DNA of 64,000 bases from Simplicispira hankyongi (GCF_003570885.1 NZ_QXJC01000010.1:62001-126000), one strand, 5' to 3'. Counted from the stretch's first letter, positions 37,132 to 46,491 are shown. Numbers and translations: made by a program. The notes: generated by a model not told the origin, from the letters alone.

Positions 37132-38865
37132 ATGCCAGAAACGGACAGGCTTTTTCCCGGATACCAACTTCTGTCCTGGCTGCCTGACGAGACATTCTTC
37201 AGTCTCGTAAGCCGTCATCACCAGCTTTGGGGGCACGTCACATCTGCGCAAACCTGCCAACTGATCTTCGGCAGTACACGCGCTGGCACCCATCATGATT
37301 TACCTAACAGTCTGGGTGCCTTCGCGCAGCGCACGAACCGATTCCTTGGCGAAGTCGATTCCATAGCGAAAGAGCGGACACTGCTCAAGTTCTACGCTGC
37401 CTTCACTCCTGCATCCGAGACAGAAAACGCAGTCGCGTGCATGTCCAGCGCCAGTGTGGCCCATCTGAAGCTGCGCCTGGGTATCCTCACGAGCCGCTTT
37501 CGTGCGAACCATCCCCTCAAAGCATGCCCGCACTGCATGGAAAAGGACCTACGCGAGACTGGATGGGCGTACTGGCATCTGAAGCACCAGTTTCCCGGCG
37601 TATGGATATGCACAACACACCAGCAACCGCTCTTGCAGTCCGCTCTCAAAGCCAATGGAGTAGATCGCTTTCAATGGCTTTTGCCTCGCTTGAGCGAATT
37701 GAATCCTGCATGTGCGGCGCCTGAAGAGGCAAGTTCTCATTCGGTGCTCTTGAGTCTCGCTGAACTCGTTGAGCACCTCATCCAATCAGGATCAAAGCAA
37801 CCACTGCAGTTTGGAAAACTCCACGAGGTCTACCGCCCGGAGCTGCATCAGCGTAGCTGGATCGCTGGTGCTGCCAATCTGCGCATGGCACAGATCGTGC
37901 CCGCCTTTCTCAACTACTGCGAGCCGCTCAGGCACATCCCAGAATTCGCGGCGCTCGCCGAAAACGACGCGGATATGAGGGCGCAGCTGAGTCGCCTGCT
38001 GCGACCACCTCGCACTGGTACACACCCGCTCAGACACATCCTGCTAATTCATTGGCTGTTTGGCGATGGCCACCGATTTGATCTCGTGAGGTCCGAAGGA
38101 GGCAATGGTGCGGTGTGCACGCAAGACGGTTCTCCGCCGGTAGCACCTGTCGTTGATTTACGAATGGACTACCTATGCAGACTGATTCGGGATCAAGGAC
38201 ATTCGGTGCGCAAGGCAGCGAGCTTGGTGGGCGTTGATCCGCAAACAGCTCTGGTCTGGGCGGCAAGGGCTGGAATCGCTGTGTCACGTAGGCCCCAGAA
38301 ACTTTCGGCAGAAGTACGTTCCAAGGCGCTCCGGGAGCTGCGCAAAGGTGCGGAAAAGGCGCAGGTAGCCTCTCGAGCGGGCGTCTCCGTCGGGACCATC
38401 ACTCGGCTGTTGCTGAGTGACACCAGGTTGCATGCGGACTGGGCCGAGGCGCGAAGCGAAAAGATGAGAGCCCATTCGCGGTCCCTGTGGCTTCAACTTC
38501 TGGAGTCTTCCGGATGTCTCGGCATCAAATGGATGCGCCAGCTGGATCCCCGCACCTATATCTGGCTCTATCGCAACGACCGCGCATGGCTGGATGCACA
38601 CAGACCAGACGCTGTGGCGCAGCGTCCAAGGCATTCTTCTGTCGACTGGCAGGCCAGAGACGAACATCTGCGCGACTTGGTGCGCAAAGCCGCTCTGCGC
38701 CTCATGGACAACGATGACGTGAGGCGCATCCATTTCTGGCAGTTGTGCCAGCAAATACCTGACCTACGCGCAAAGCAGGCATCACTGCACCGTTTACCCC
38801 GAACCCTTGAAGCCATCAAGGCGGCGCTGACAGCGCATCGCTCTCCCCAGGATCTTTTTCGCTGA
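37132..38865 (+). CDS. tnsD: TnsD-like target-selection protein (TniQ family)
   Basis: 577 aa. The TniQ N-terminal domain (FPGYQLLSWLPDETFFSLVS) leads to a zinc ribbon with CPHC (132-135) and CTTH (160-163). The long C-terminal part is TnsD-specific: YIWLYRNDRAWLDAHRPD, then VDWQARDEHLRDLVRKAALR, lines up with the Tn7 TnsD C-terminus. Tn7 TnsD binds the end of glmS and directs insertion next to it, which fits this element's location. It is slightly longer than Tn7 TnsD (508 aa). It is transcribed away from the cargo operon. Confidence 0.92.
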   Translation: MPETDRLFPGYQLLSWLPDETFFSLVSRHHQLWGHVTSAQTCQLIFGSTRAGTHHDLPNSLGAFAQRTNRFLGEVDSIAKERTLLKFYAAFTPASETENAVACMSSASVAHLKLRLGILTSRFRANHPLKACPHCMEKDLRETGWAYWHLKHQFPGVWICTTHQQPLLQSALKANGVDRFQWLLPRLSELNPACAAPEEASSHSVLLSLAELVEHLIQSGSKQPLQFGKLHEVYRPELHQRSWIAGAANLRMAQIVPAFLNYCEPLRHIPEFAALAENDADMRAQLSRLLRPPRTGTHPLRHILLIHWLFGDGHRFDLVRSEGGNGAVCTQDGSPPVAPVVDLRMDYLCRLIRDQGHSVRKAASLVGVDPQTALVWAARAGIAVSRRPQKLSAEVRSKALRELRKGAEKAQVASRAGVSVGTITRLLLSDTRLHADWAEARSEKMRAHSRSLWLQLLESSGCLGIKWMRQLDPRTYIWLYRNDRAWLDAHRPDAVAQRPRHSSVDWQARDEHLRDLVRKAALRLMDNDDVRRIHFWQLCQQIPDLRAKQASLHRLPRTLEAIKAALTAHRSPQDLFR

Positions 38866-38931
38866 TGCCAGCACTGTCTTATCTGCATTCACGGGTTGAT
38901 ATGCGGATATGCAATGGGTTATGCTTATTGC

Positions 38932-39261
38932 ATGATCGAGTTGGAAGTTAAGGCACGAGCAGCCAATGCACGTCGCATCTGTGCAGCGCATGGCATTGCT
39001 CAAGCCGACATCGCCGCTCATGTGGGGGCCAGCCAATCGCAGGTCAGCCGCATCCTCAACGGAGAGGGCGTGAGGGCTTCCCGCTTGTTTGAAGAGGTGT
39101 GTCTTTTTGTGGAGCGCTTGGAGGGCGGTATCAGTGCCGATGCTGTGCGAGGCAATCACGAGTTGATTGGGGCGCTTCAGGCTACGTGGGATGGATCCGC
39201 GTCGCATGCCAAGGCTTTGGCCGCCGTGATTCGGTCGTTGGCGATCCTCAAACCCGTCTGA
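38932..39261 (+). CDS. Xre-family regulator between the two TniQ genes
   Basis: 109 aa from ATG 38932. The helix-turn-helix is AQADIAAHVGASQSQVSRIL (about 23-42), with a helical C-terminus. It lies 66 bases after tnsD and 19 before the second tniQ. Tn7-like and CAST elements often carry an Xre repressor that sets transposition or cargo expression, so this is its likely role. Upstream Met codons at 38896 and 38914 are possible starts. Confidence 0.8.
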   Translation: MIELEVKARAANARRICAAHGIAQADIAAHVGASQSQVSRILNGEGVRASRLFEEVCLFVERLEGGISADAVRGNHELIGALQATWDGSASHAKALAAVIRSLAILKPV

Positions 39262-39280
39262 CTTGAACAGGAGGTGGCCG

Positions 39281-40666
39281 ATGAATATGCTTGTGCAGCC
39301 AGCACCCTTGCCAGAGGAGATGGATCGCGGCTACTTGGGGCGGATCATGCGGATCAACCGGTACAGTTCCCCGAAGGACATGGTCGAGGCGATTGCAGCG
39401 CACTTGGGCGAGGAAGGGCGGACGCGCCGTGAAGTGACGACGCATGAGCTGCTTGGCCGCATGGCCGGAATGAACTCAGAACAGTTTGCGCAACGCCACA
39501 CGACCCTGCCGTTGCGCAGGGGAATCACGTCCTATTTTCCAAGCCTTGTCCATGGTGGTGAAGAAAGAAGGTCGCTGCTTTACAACAGCGCCAGTTTGCG
39601 CAAAGGCCAGGTAGCCTTCTTCTGCAAGGAATGCGTGGAGGCAGATATTCGTTTTCATGGGACGAGCTACTGGCGTCGGGATCTGCAGACACCGGGCCAG
39701 ATATGGTGTCCCAAGCATTTGACGCCTTTGTACTTCGTTGCTTCAGCGGATCCATTTATTGCATCCCCTTCCATGGCTATGGAGGTTGCAGATCAGATCC
39801 CAGAAGAGTGGGTGAAACCAGCCATCGGCAACGCTTATGTAGAGCGGTTCTTGGAGCTGGCTGCTGCGCTCTATGATCGTGCAGCGCCGTTGGACGTCGC
39901 TCTCATCGCCCCCTTGCTCCGGGATGCGGGAAGTGAGCAGAGTTTCAAGGCCAACGCTTCTTCAAAGCAAGGGACGCTGATCAGTGACCGCATGAAAGAG
40001 CTGTTTCCTGAGCAGTGGCTGAGCACCGTGTTCCATGAACTGGTCGTAAAAGCTCCGGGTGCGTATCTCCACCAAGTGGATGGGACGCTCTACTTGCGCA
40101 AGTCGGCTTCGTCTGTGATTGCATACATACTGGTGCTGTCAGTGCTGTTTGAAAGCGCCGACCAGGCCATCAATGCACTGGTTGACGCTTGCAATGGAAA
40201 AGTGGTACCTGCCAGGCGTCCACGATCAGCGAAGCACAGTGTTCCGGAAATGGATGAGCTCCTTGGGTACTATGCTGCTGCGAAGGGCGCGCATGCCGAG
40301 GTTGCCCGGCTGCTTGAGCTACCGGTTCACGTGGTCCGCAAGACCTTGTGCGATCTCGGTTTGCCCAGCCTGCCTGAGTGTGATGCGACGTCGGAGATCG
40401 GCGCTGTTGCTGCTTTGCGGGCGTACTACCTGGATAAGCGTTCCTACATCTCATGCCTGAAAATCTCCGGTATGACAGAAGCGCGCTTCGATACGCTGAT
40501 GCGTCAGTGCGGCCCGAACCTGGCCATGGCCCTTGTTCGGATGACTCCGAAGACCAGGATCCGGCCAAGGGCACGGCAAGCGAAAGGGCTACTGCCTCAT
40601 CAGCGCCTGGCGACTGCGGCCGCACCTTCCGTCAATCAACTGCGTGAAACACTGCTCCAGAACTGA
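39281..40666 (+). CDS. tniQ: Second TniQ-family protein (alternative target selector)
   Basis: 461 aa from ATG 39281, preceded by AGGAGGTGG at good spacing. The TniQ zinc ribbon is FCKECVEADIRFHG (Cys115, Cys118) with WCPKHLTPL (Cys143, His146). The N-terminus (EEMDRGYLGRIMRINRYSS) is typical of shorter TniQ proteins, but the C-terminal half differs from the TnsD-like protein. A second TniQ usually opens another target pathway, such as plasmids or a different chromosomal site. Its 3' end overlaps the converging tnsC by 31 bases. Confidence 0.9.
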   Translation: MNMLVQPAPLPEEMDRGYLGRIMRINRYSSPKDMVEAIAAHLGEEGRTRREVTTHELLGRMAGMNSEQFAQRHTTLPLRRGITSYFPSLVHGGEERRSLLYNSASLRKGQVAFFCKECVEADIRFHGTSYWRRDLQTPGQIWCPKHLTPLYFVASADPFIASPSMAMEVADQIPEEWVKPAIGNAYVERFLELAAALYDRAAPLDVALIAPLLRDAGSEQSFKANASSKQGTLISDRMKELFPEQWLSTVFHELVVKAPGAYLHQVDGTLYLRKSASSVIAYILVLSVLFESADQAINALVDACNGKVVPARRPRSAKHSVPEMDELLGYYAAAKGAHAEVARLLELPVHVVRKTLCDLGLPSLPECDATSEIGAVAALRAYYLDKRSYISCLKISGMTEARFDTLMRQCGPNLAMALVRMTPKTRIRPRARQAKGLLPHQRLATAAAPSVNQLRETLLQN

Positions 40667-41922
40667 GCCCAGAAGCTGTGATCCTCGGGAGAAAGATCCT
40701 CGAACATGGCGAGCCGTCGGGGATCATTGCTGTGCAGCGCTGCTACCGCTTGGGCCACGGGCGAGAGATACGTGTCCGCGGCGACCTTGAAATCATCGAG
40801 GCGAAGGTCGTCGTCGCTACGCTCGAAGGCCACCCGATGCGCTGCAATCCAGAGTGCAATGATCAAACGCTGCACGCCAGCGGTCTTTTCGAGAATCAGA
40901 TTACCCAACTCGCCCGTGATAGGCATGGGCCGAGCGACGAACTGGTAGTGCCCGAGCCTTGGAAGAAAATGCTGCCGGAAAGCGGCATCATGGTCTCCCC
41001 AGAAGTGCTTGAATGAGTGATACCCCGATGTGACGATGCGTTCGGTATTGCTCAGGCGCTTGGTCAGGGCGCCGAAGCCATCCGGCGTGCCTGACACCAG
41101 CAACGGAATCTGCCATTCGTTCAGTGCGGTGAGAATCCACTTGAGGGACTGATCATCGATGACACGCAGTTCTGGCGGAGGCTCTCCCGGTTTGCTCCTT
41201 CTTCGAGTTTTAAGTGTGGGGAGCTTGAACAGGTTCTGAATCTCATCCAGGTGAAGAAGGCCCAGAAAATGACTGGAAGCGACCTGACGCCACTCGTCCA
41301 GCATTTGCGGCCCGTTGCGCCATTCACCGGCCAGCGTCTTGTCAAAGCGAGTGCTGCCCGTTGCTTTCTTCCATGCCGCCATCAGCGCTGCTGCGAGATC
41401 GGTAGCTTTGCCGCCCGCCGGTACATCCAACGAGAGCCACACTACCTGCTGCAGACCATTGACCATCCGGAAGAATGAAGTGTGCTGGACGATTTGGGGA
41501 AACGTGGTGAGACACCTACGAATCGCTTGCGTTTTTCCGGATCCGGAAACGCCAACGACTGCCGCCCCATACGTCGGTGCGGTCACGGGTGGTCTGTAGC
41601 GAGCCTCCTCGCCGCTGATCAGGCTCCATGTGTGGGAGGATGACGGGTGCAGGTGGTGGTAGTTCTGCCGGATCATCATGTCTATCGTCTCGTACAACTG
41701 CAGCTCTTCCATGCTAGGCACGTGCAGATCGCGCACACTCATCAACATGTGTAGGCGGACGTGGCGCGGAATAGAGGCCATGTCTTTGGGGGGACGAGGT
41801 GGAAACTCCACCAAAGCTTTGGCCGCCTCCGGGCGTGAACGCATCGGTCCGAGTTGGGCGATGAGTGTGTTTCCGGCGTAAGGGTCGTGCACTCCTGCGG
41901 TTTCGGATGCACTTTTAGTCAT
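40636..41922 (-). CDS. tnsC: TnsC-type transposition regulator ATPase
   Basis: 428 aa. Walker A is GVSGSGKTQAIRR (about 125) and Walker B is GLLHLDEIQNLFKL. The final helical part resembles TnsC. TnsC forms ATP-bound filaments on DNA that link target selectors (TnsD/TniQ) to the TnsAB transposase and impose target immunity. ATG 41922 overlaps the tnsB stop by 8 bases. It is the third gene of tnsABC, converging on tniQ. Confidence 0.93.
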   Translation of the reverse strand: MTKSASETAGVHDPYAGNTLIAQLGPMRSRPEAAKALVEFPPRPPKDMASIPRHVRLHMLMSVRDLHVPSMEELQLYETIDMMIRQNYHHLHPSSSHTWSLISGEEARYRPPVTAPTYGAAVVGVSGSGKTQAIRRCLTTFPQIVQHTSFFRMVNGLQQVVWLSLDVPAGGKATDLAAALMAAWKKATGSTRFDKTLAGEWRNGPQMLDEWRQVASSHFLGLLHLDEIQNLFKLPTLKTRRRSKPGEPPPELRVIDDQSLKWILTALNEWQIPLLVSGTPDGFGALTKRLSNTERIVTSGYHSFKHFWGDHDAAFRQHFLPRLGHYQFVARPMPITGELGNLILEKTAGVQRLIIALWIAAHRVAFERSDDDLRLDDFKVAADTYLSPVAQAVAALHSNDPRRLAMFEDLSPEDHSFWAQFWSSVSRS

Positions 41923-44173
41923 GCATGGCCTCCGCATCCATGGCTTGGCAAAGATTCCCCATCATCGCGTCATAGTTGGATGTGGACTCCGAAAGTGTCT
42001 TCGCCGTACCTCGGACTTCACCCACCATCTGTTGACCTGCAAACTCATTTTCGATTGCACGAGCCTCACGGATCGTAGGAGTGAGTCCACGTGCGCGTCG
42101 GCGGGCAGCACGAGTTTCTTCAACGGCTTGTTTCCGGATGAGTTCCATACGGTGATATCCAAGCACCGCTTCCTGCACGCGTTGGTGTTGTACGTCTGCT
42201 GCCTTGAGCTTCTGGAACGCAAAAGCATCAACCAGCTCGTCATGAGTAAGCGCAGGATCTGCGCGGGAGTGGTCTGAGAGAGTGAGATCGATAAAACCGT
42301 TTCCGCGTTCGTAGGGCGTCCAGACGCGCGAAACCGAGCCAGGGTAGTACTGCGCCGGGATTTCCCAGCTACCCCGGACGGATCGGGCGCGAGTTGTCCA
42401 TTGCTCAGTTTCAACGATGGGCGCGCTGTACCGATTGGTTCGGAACATGACGCCGTTTCTGGTAACACGCGCGTTGGCCTCAGGTAGGAGCTGAGCAATT
42501 AACTCCGCCTGCGACTGCGCGCGCGAGAAGCCAATTCCCATTGCATGTCCCCAGTGCCAAATCCCCGCAGGGCTGGGGTACACCCCCAGCGCGATCATGT
42601 GGGCGTCCAGGCGCTTGCTTCGGTCCGCTGTCAGGTTGTAGACATAGAAGCACTCGTGCAGAAAATGCATGTACTGGCGTACCGACATGGTTGCTGCCGC
42701 AGGGTTTGAACGGCGCAAGTCGTACTCTTTGCGGCGGGCGTCCATGGCACCAGGGATGAAGTGATACTGAACGTTCTTCATGATGCGATGCATAACTTCC
42801 ACCACGCCCTTCAAGTCGGGCCGGAAGGGCGCGGTGTAGCTGAGCGTCGTGCGCAAGTCCATACCCGTGGCCTTTGCCCGCTTGGACAGATATTCCCCAC
42901 GGTCGCATAGCAGCCTTGCAGGAAGGGTAGGTGCCGGAAATAACGACTGTCGCATGTCGTATCCCCAGAGGTCGCTCATGAGCTCGGAAGATGCAACCGT
43001 GTTGAAGATGCTCACCTGGGCTGTATCCCAGCTGGGGCCCGTCAGACAAACATAGAAACCCACAACGGCTGTCGAGAAAACATCCACGATGACATACACG
43101 ATCGGTCGGCCAATGATCCAGGTGGGATCGATCGATGACCTCAAGTAGACATCCCCGATGGTGGAGTCGATGGCGTATATCAGCCCGGGGCCTTCGGATC
43201 CTTCCCAACTGCATCCAACAAAACCTCGAAGAGCACGTTCAAAGTGTCCTTTGCTGGTTTTTTCCCGTATGCGCTCAATCTCCTCGACATCCTCCGTCAG
43301 TACCCGCTTGACCTGCTGATAGTTGGGGTACTGACCCTTCGTCAGTTCTACCGCCACGATATTGCCGCGCTCGTCGAGGCGCATTGCGGTAGTGAAGTTG
43401 CTTGCAATGATGCGCTTGTAGCGCTCTGGCATCGAAGGCTTGGGGAGGGCGATGTGCTTGTCGGCTGAGGTGATACTTGCGCGCCACATCTCGCTCATGC
43501 CGGGTTGAATGGATTCTCCCCAGCATCCGAATATCAGTTTGGAGAGCCGCTGTGAGAATGACTTTCTTCCCGCCTTTTTCCTTGTACCGGTGGCCGAAAG
43601 ATCCCGTCGCTTGCCACGTGCTCCACACTTGTCCCATCGTGCCCGAAGACTGGTTTGTGTAAGCCCACATATGCACAGTACAGACCAGAGCCTGTAGACA
43701 TGAGATCTACTCACCTTGTGCTTTTGGACTGCGTCCTGCACCAGGCCAGCAAGGCTGCCGTGGATCAGAACACTTTCTTTGAGCTTTTCGTTATCGAGGA
43801 ACTGCTCCATGATTCGGCAACGTTTGTCAAAGGCGTTGGCCGCGCTCGGTTGATCAATCTTTGTGTAGTACAGCCCTGGGAGGTCCAGGCTGAGAGAGAT
43901 CAATTCATGGCTCTCAATCAGAGCAAAGAAATCTTGTCGCCCCACTTTGTGCAAAGCCCCCACGAGAGGTGGTTTGGGAAAGCGTTTTGTCCGCTTGAGT
44001 ACCTCAAATTTTGGTCGGCCGCCTCGAACTTTGACGGGCGGTGTGTCAGGCTTGATCAACACACAGTAGATGAACTCAGCGATAGTGTCATCCACGACGA
44101 TTCGATAGATTCCTGCGGAGAGCCCGTGAGCATCCGTAATCAACCTATACAGCTGGTTGGGCATCAGATGCAT
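41915..44173 (-). CDS. tnsB: TnsB-type DDE transposase
   Basis: 752 aa from ATG 44173, which has GGAGGT at the right distance. The rve integrase domain provides the catalytic triad: Asp in YAIDSTIGDVY, Asp in LLCDRGEYLS and Glu in LKGVVEVMHRIMK. Helix-turn-helix segments precede it (KHKVSRSHVYRLWSVLCICG), and a C-terminal beta and helical tail follows, used in other systems to contact TnsC. TnsB binds the AAAGTC-type sites and joins the 3' ends. It overlaps tnsA by 10 bases. Confidence 0.94.
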   Translation of the reverse strand: MHLMPNQLYRLITDAHGLSAGIYRIVVDDTIAEFIYCVLIKPDTPPVKVRGGRPKFEVLKRTKRFPKPPLVGALHKVGRQDFFALIESHELISLSLDLPGLYYTKIDQPSAANAFDKRCRIMEQFLDNEKLKESVLIHGSLAGLVQDAVQKHKVSRSHVYRLWSVLCICGLTQTSLRARWDKCGARGKRRDLSATGTRKKAGRKSFSQRLSKLIFGCWGESIQPGMSEMWRASITSADKHIALPKPSMPERYKRIIASNFTTAMRLDERGNIVAVELTKGQYPNYQQVKRVLTEDVEEIERIREKTSKGHFERALRGFVGCSWEGSEGPGLIYAIDSTIGDVYLRSSIDPTWIIGRPIVYVIVDVFSTAVVGFYVCLTGPSWDTAQVSIFNTVASSELMSDLWGYDMRQSLFPAPTLPARLLCDRGEYLSKRAKATGMDLRTTLSYTAPFRPDLKGVVEVMHRIMKNVQYHFIPGAMDARRKEYDLRRSNPAAATMSVRQYMHFLHECFYVYNLTADRSKRLDAHMIALGVYPSPAGIWHWGHAMGIGFSRAQSQAELIAQLLPEANARVTRNGVMFRTNRYSAPIVETEQWTTRARSVRGSWEIPAQYYPGSVSRVWTPYERGNGFIDLTLSDHSRADPALTHDELVDAFAFQKLKAADVQHQRVQEAVLGYHRMELIRKQAVEETRAARRRARGLTPTIREARAIENEFAGQQMVGEVRGTAKTLSESTSNYDAMMGNLCQAMDAEAMHD

Positions 44174-45066
44174 GCTGACCTCCGCGCCAAGATGGGGTTC
44201 AGAGAAGCAAACGCTTCTACAGAGAGCAAGGTCAAAGGTTGGGAAGGCCTCCATCCCCGACGGAGATCGACAGGCAGCAAACCATGCCATACTGCTTGCC
44301 ACAGCGCTCGCTGCGCTGCGTGTCGTTGTGTCTCACCGCCGAAGCTATCTGTGAGCTGATGAATCACATCTGAGTACGGGTGCGAGGGCATGGAGCGAGC
44401 CGTCTGGCACGCGATCCGTATTTCCCTCTCGGACGCTGGATCGTCGAATCCCCATGGTGAAGTTCGGCGAAGGGTAAGGGCCACACTCTTTTCGTATTGC
44501 TCTGGAGTGATGAGCAGCCAATCCACGCCCCGGTGCGCCCAGTAGGTCTTCTCCAGGAGCAGTAGTTCCTTGGCGCGTTCGGTGAGGACGCTCGATGGTT
44601 TGCAGGAAACTGCGAGAAGTTCCAGCCTTTCGTGTTGATTTCGGAGGATCAACAGCAAGTCGGTGGTACTGGTCCATATGTGGGTTTGGTCGCCGTCAGC
44701 CAGCGCTGGGTGTTTGATGCCAAGTATTTCGGCAATCTCTCGTGTCCCAGGGAATTGCTTTAGCCCCTCACCCACATGCCAACGAGAGAGGTCATGTGGG
44801 GCACTTTCCTGGTTCAGCGGAAACTGCTCAGCGAGGTCGACCAAGTTCGGAATCAGGCCTGCGAAATTCAGGCCCCCCCATTCTTGGTCTGAGAGAAGTT
44901 CGCGCTGCCGGTCGCGCCAGACGATCAAATGGGAACGCCCTTTGCTGGATGGATCGCCTCGCGATACCCTGTGCCAGGGTATGTAGTCGGCATAGCTGCC
45001 GGTGCCTCGTCCCTCCCTTAGAAAGCGTTCGAGGACCTTCGGAGTGAAACGTTTTTCGGTCCTCAT
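44164..45066 (-). CDS. tnsA: TnsA-type endonuclease
   Basis: 300 aa. The restriction-enzyme-like fold supplies Glu in LVDLAEQFPL, Asp in TSTTDLLLILRN and Lys in LLAVSCKPSS, matching the E-D-xK catalytic set of TnsA. A C-terminal winged helix follows, as in the family. TnsA cuts the 5' ends, making transposition cut-and-paste rather than replicative. It heads tnsABC and follows a small gene by an ATGA overlap. Confidence 0.9.
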   Translation of the reverse strand: MRTEKRFTPKVLERFLREGRGTGSYADYIPWHRVSRGDPSSKGRSHLIVWRDRQRELLSDQEWGGLNFAGLIPNLVDLAEQFPLNQESAPHDLSRWHVGEGLKQFPGTREIAEILGIKHPALADGDQTHIWTSTTDLLLILRNQHERLELLAVSCKPSSVLTERAKELLLLEKTYWAHRGVDWLLITPEQYEKSVALTLRRTSPWGFDDPASEREIRIACQTARSMPSHPYSDVIHQLTDSFGGETQRHAAQRALWQAVWHGLLPVDLRRGWRPSQPLTLLSVEAFASLNPILARRSACI

Positions 45067-45245
45067 TGCTGCACCTCGACGTCGTGGAGGAGGCGATCGG
45101 ACTGGAGTGTCTGTGCTGCATGCAGCGGCTTGGTCGGATAGCGTTTCGGCACAGAACCGGGGGCCAATTTGATGTGCGGAGCTTGGCGTGGGCGAGCCAA
45201 GACCTCACCGCGAAAAGTGATGGTTTTCATGGATCTGACTTTCAT
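45063..45245 (-). CDS. Possible small protein coupled to tnsA
   Basis: 60 aa (55 aa from the second Met), basic, without recognisable domain: it contains RGEVLARPRQAPHIKLAPGS. Its TGA overlaps the tnsA ATG (CAATGAGG), a sign of translational coupling. It could be a genuine small component of this Tn7 subtype or a leader peptide for tnsA. The ribosome-binding site is weak. Confidence 0.4.
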   Translation of the reverse strand: MKVRSMKTITFRGEVLARPRQAPHIKLAPGSVPKRYPTKPLHAAQTLQSDRLLHDVEVQQ

Positions 45246-45374
45246 GTTCGCCTGTTAGGCGCGAACAGTTCCACCAACCGTGCGTCAGATCTGATAATCT
45301 AGCGTTGCGACTCGCGAAGACTTCGGTCTGAGCACCCGGACGGCGGGGCTTCTGAAAAGGGGTCCTGCCGTTTT

Positions 45375-45857
45375 CTATGGCATAGCGACCTCCAAGGATT
45401 GACGAATTGAACGCACCTGCGCGGGCGACAACTGTTGGCCCATGCAGGCGATGTCTCGGAGAAGATCCGCCACGTGCCGTGGTGTTGCACGCGCGACGCG
45501 CAGCCCAATTCCACCGCGCTCTTGCGAGGCGAGTGTGGCGAGAAGCAATGCTTCGTCTGGGGGTAGTTCGAGGGCCTGAGTCAGTCGAGATACAACCAAC
45601 TCACCAGGCGGCGGGCGCCGTGCGTTCTCAAATTCGCTGACTAGAGACGCTGCCATATTGGCTTTCTCGGCGAGACAACGCAAAGTCATTCGTTGCCTGC
45701 TCCGAAGGACAAACAGGAGTTCGCCAAAGGTCTTTGCATCCGTGGCGACATATTGACTTGGGCAGCGCTGGCCATGGCAGCCAGCGAGCTCAACAAGCTG
45801 ACGGCCATTGTTTCGATACTTGCTGGGAGTCGTCGTGGGGCGAGCGTGCGAAGTCAT
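45375..45857 (-). CDS. Xre-family regulator upstream of tnsA
   Basis: 160 aa. The helix-turn-helix is at about 55-80 (MTLRCLAEKANMAASLVSEF), followed by ENARRPPPGELVVSRLTQAL as in Xre repressors; the first 40 residues are less ordered. Its position 130 bases before the tnsA leader suggests that it controls tnsABC. The GCATAA-rich palindrome at 45888-45902, just behind its start, is the obvious operator. Confidence 0.82.
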   Translation of the reverse strand: MTSHARPTTTPSKYRNNGRQLVELAGCHGQRCPSQYVATDAKTFGELLFVLRSRQRMTLRCLAEKANMAASLVSEFENARRPPPGELVVSRLTQALELPPDEALLLATLASQERGGIGLRVARATPRHVADLLRDIACMGQQLSPAQVRSIRQSLEVAMP

Positions 45858-46491
45858 GGGGCCACATTGATTGATGGCAGGTGAAGTGCATAAATTTTAT
45901 GCGATACGCAAAAAAGTTGCTAAAAATTATGCTGTGATGGACATTTTGTTTGCATAAACATAGTTTGACGCACAAAATGTTCATGGCGATTTAGGGGTGA
46001 GCATGGGGATCTGGGACGCAACTCGCTGTGCAACGCAGCTGTTGTTCAAAGCATCGACTTGGACCGACTTGGCGATTTATCAGTGTTGGGCGCTGCCCTA
46101 CTTTGTGTTGATCTGAAATGAGCAACTGCGGTTGATTCGCGCCGCGATGTTGGTACGAATCAGATGTTTGCCACATAAAACCTCAACGCATGGCGGCGGG
46201 ACCTTCGCTCCCGCACCCAGTCCCTGTAGAGGTACACCTTCAGTTCACCGGGGTATGTCGTGCTGTTTGACGACTCACCATTCGTGCTGCATCATGAATC
46301 GCATGTTGTTCTCCACCCCGCGCTCCATTCGCATTGCCATTCGGGTAGCCATAGCTACCCCGGCGTGCCGCGCGCGAGTGGTGATCATCTAGTCCACCTT
46401 CCCCCGCCAGCCCGCTGTCCTAAACCACGCGGAGCCTGGCACCAGCCAATGACATGACCCCCGGGCTCCCCCCGTTTCACAGGAGCCCGCC
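45858..46491. other. AT-rich regulatory region and probable right-end area of the transposon
   Basis: 634 bases. The first 150 are AT-rich with repeated GCATAAA and GCAAAAAA blocks. The rest holds a hairpin GGGTAGC-CATA-GCTACCC (46343-46360), which may lie in the AAA operon leader. No gene is supported; the short open frames have no homology-like features. A transposon end with inverted AAAGTC sites is expected here but was not seen. Confidence 0.5.
45888..45902. promoter_or_regulatory. Palindromic operator candidate for the Xre protein
   Basis: GCATAAATTTTATGC is an almost perfect 15-base palindrome located 30 bases upstream of the Xre start. Related half-sites (ATTATGC, GCATAAAC) follow within 60 bases. 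Confidence 0.5.

Larger units (their letters stand above)
28098..45990. mobile_element. Tn7-like transposon inserted at attTn7 (right boundary approximate)
   Basis: The element is bounded on the left by the TnsB-type sites behind glmS and contains tnsA, tnsB, tnsC, a TnsD-like gene, a second TniQ gene, two Xre regulators and an 8-kb cargo. tnsA is at the far end from glmS, whereas in Tn7 the tnsA end abuts glmS. The right end must lie beyond tnsA; I place it near the AT-rich region 45860-46000 only provisionally, since no inverted TnsB-site array was seen there. Confidence 0.7.

Noticed and set aside
36985-37296. 103-codon minus frame upstream of tnsD
   Set aside because: It overlaps the tnsD start antisense and has no domain.
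45231-45300. GATCTGACTTT and GATCTGATAAT upstream of tnsA as diverged right-end TnsB sites
   Set aside because: Only about 9 of 15 positions agree and the spacing is irregular. Not enough to call an end.
46132-46392. 86-codon frame as a leader peptide of the AAA operon
   Set aside because: No ribosome-binding site, no attenuator pairing I can defend, and no conserved features.
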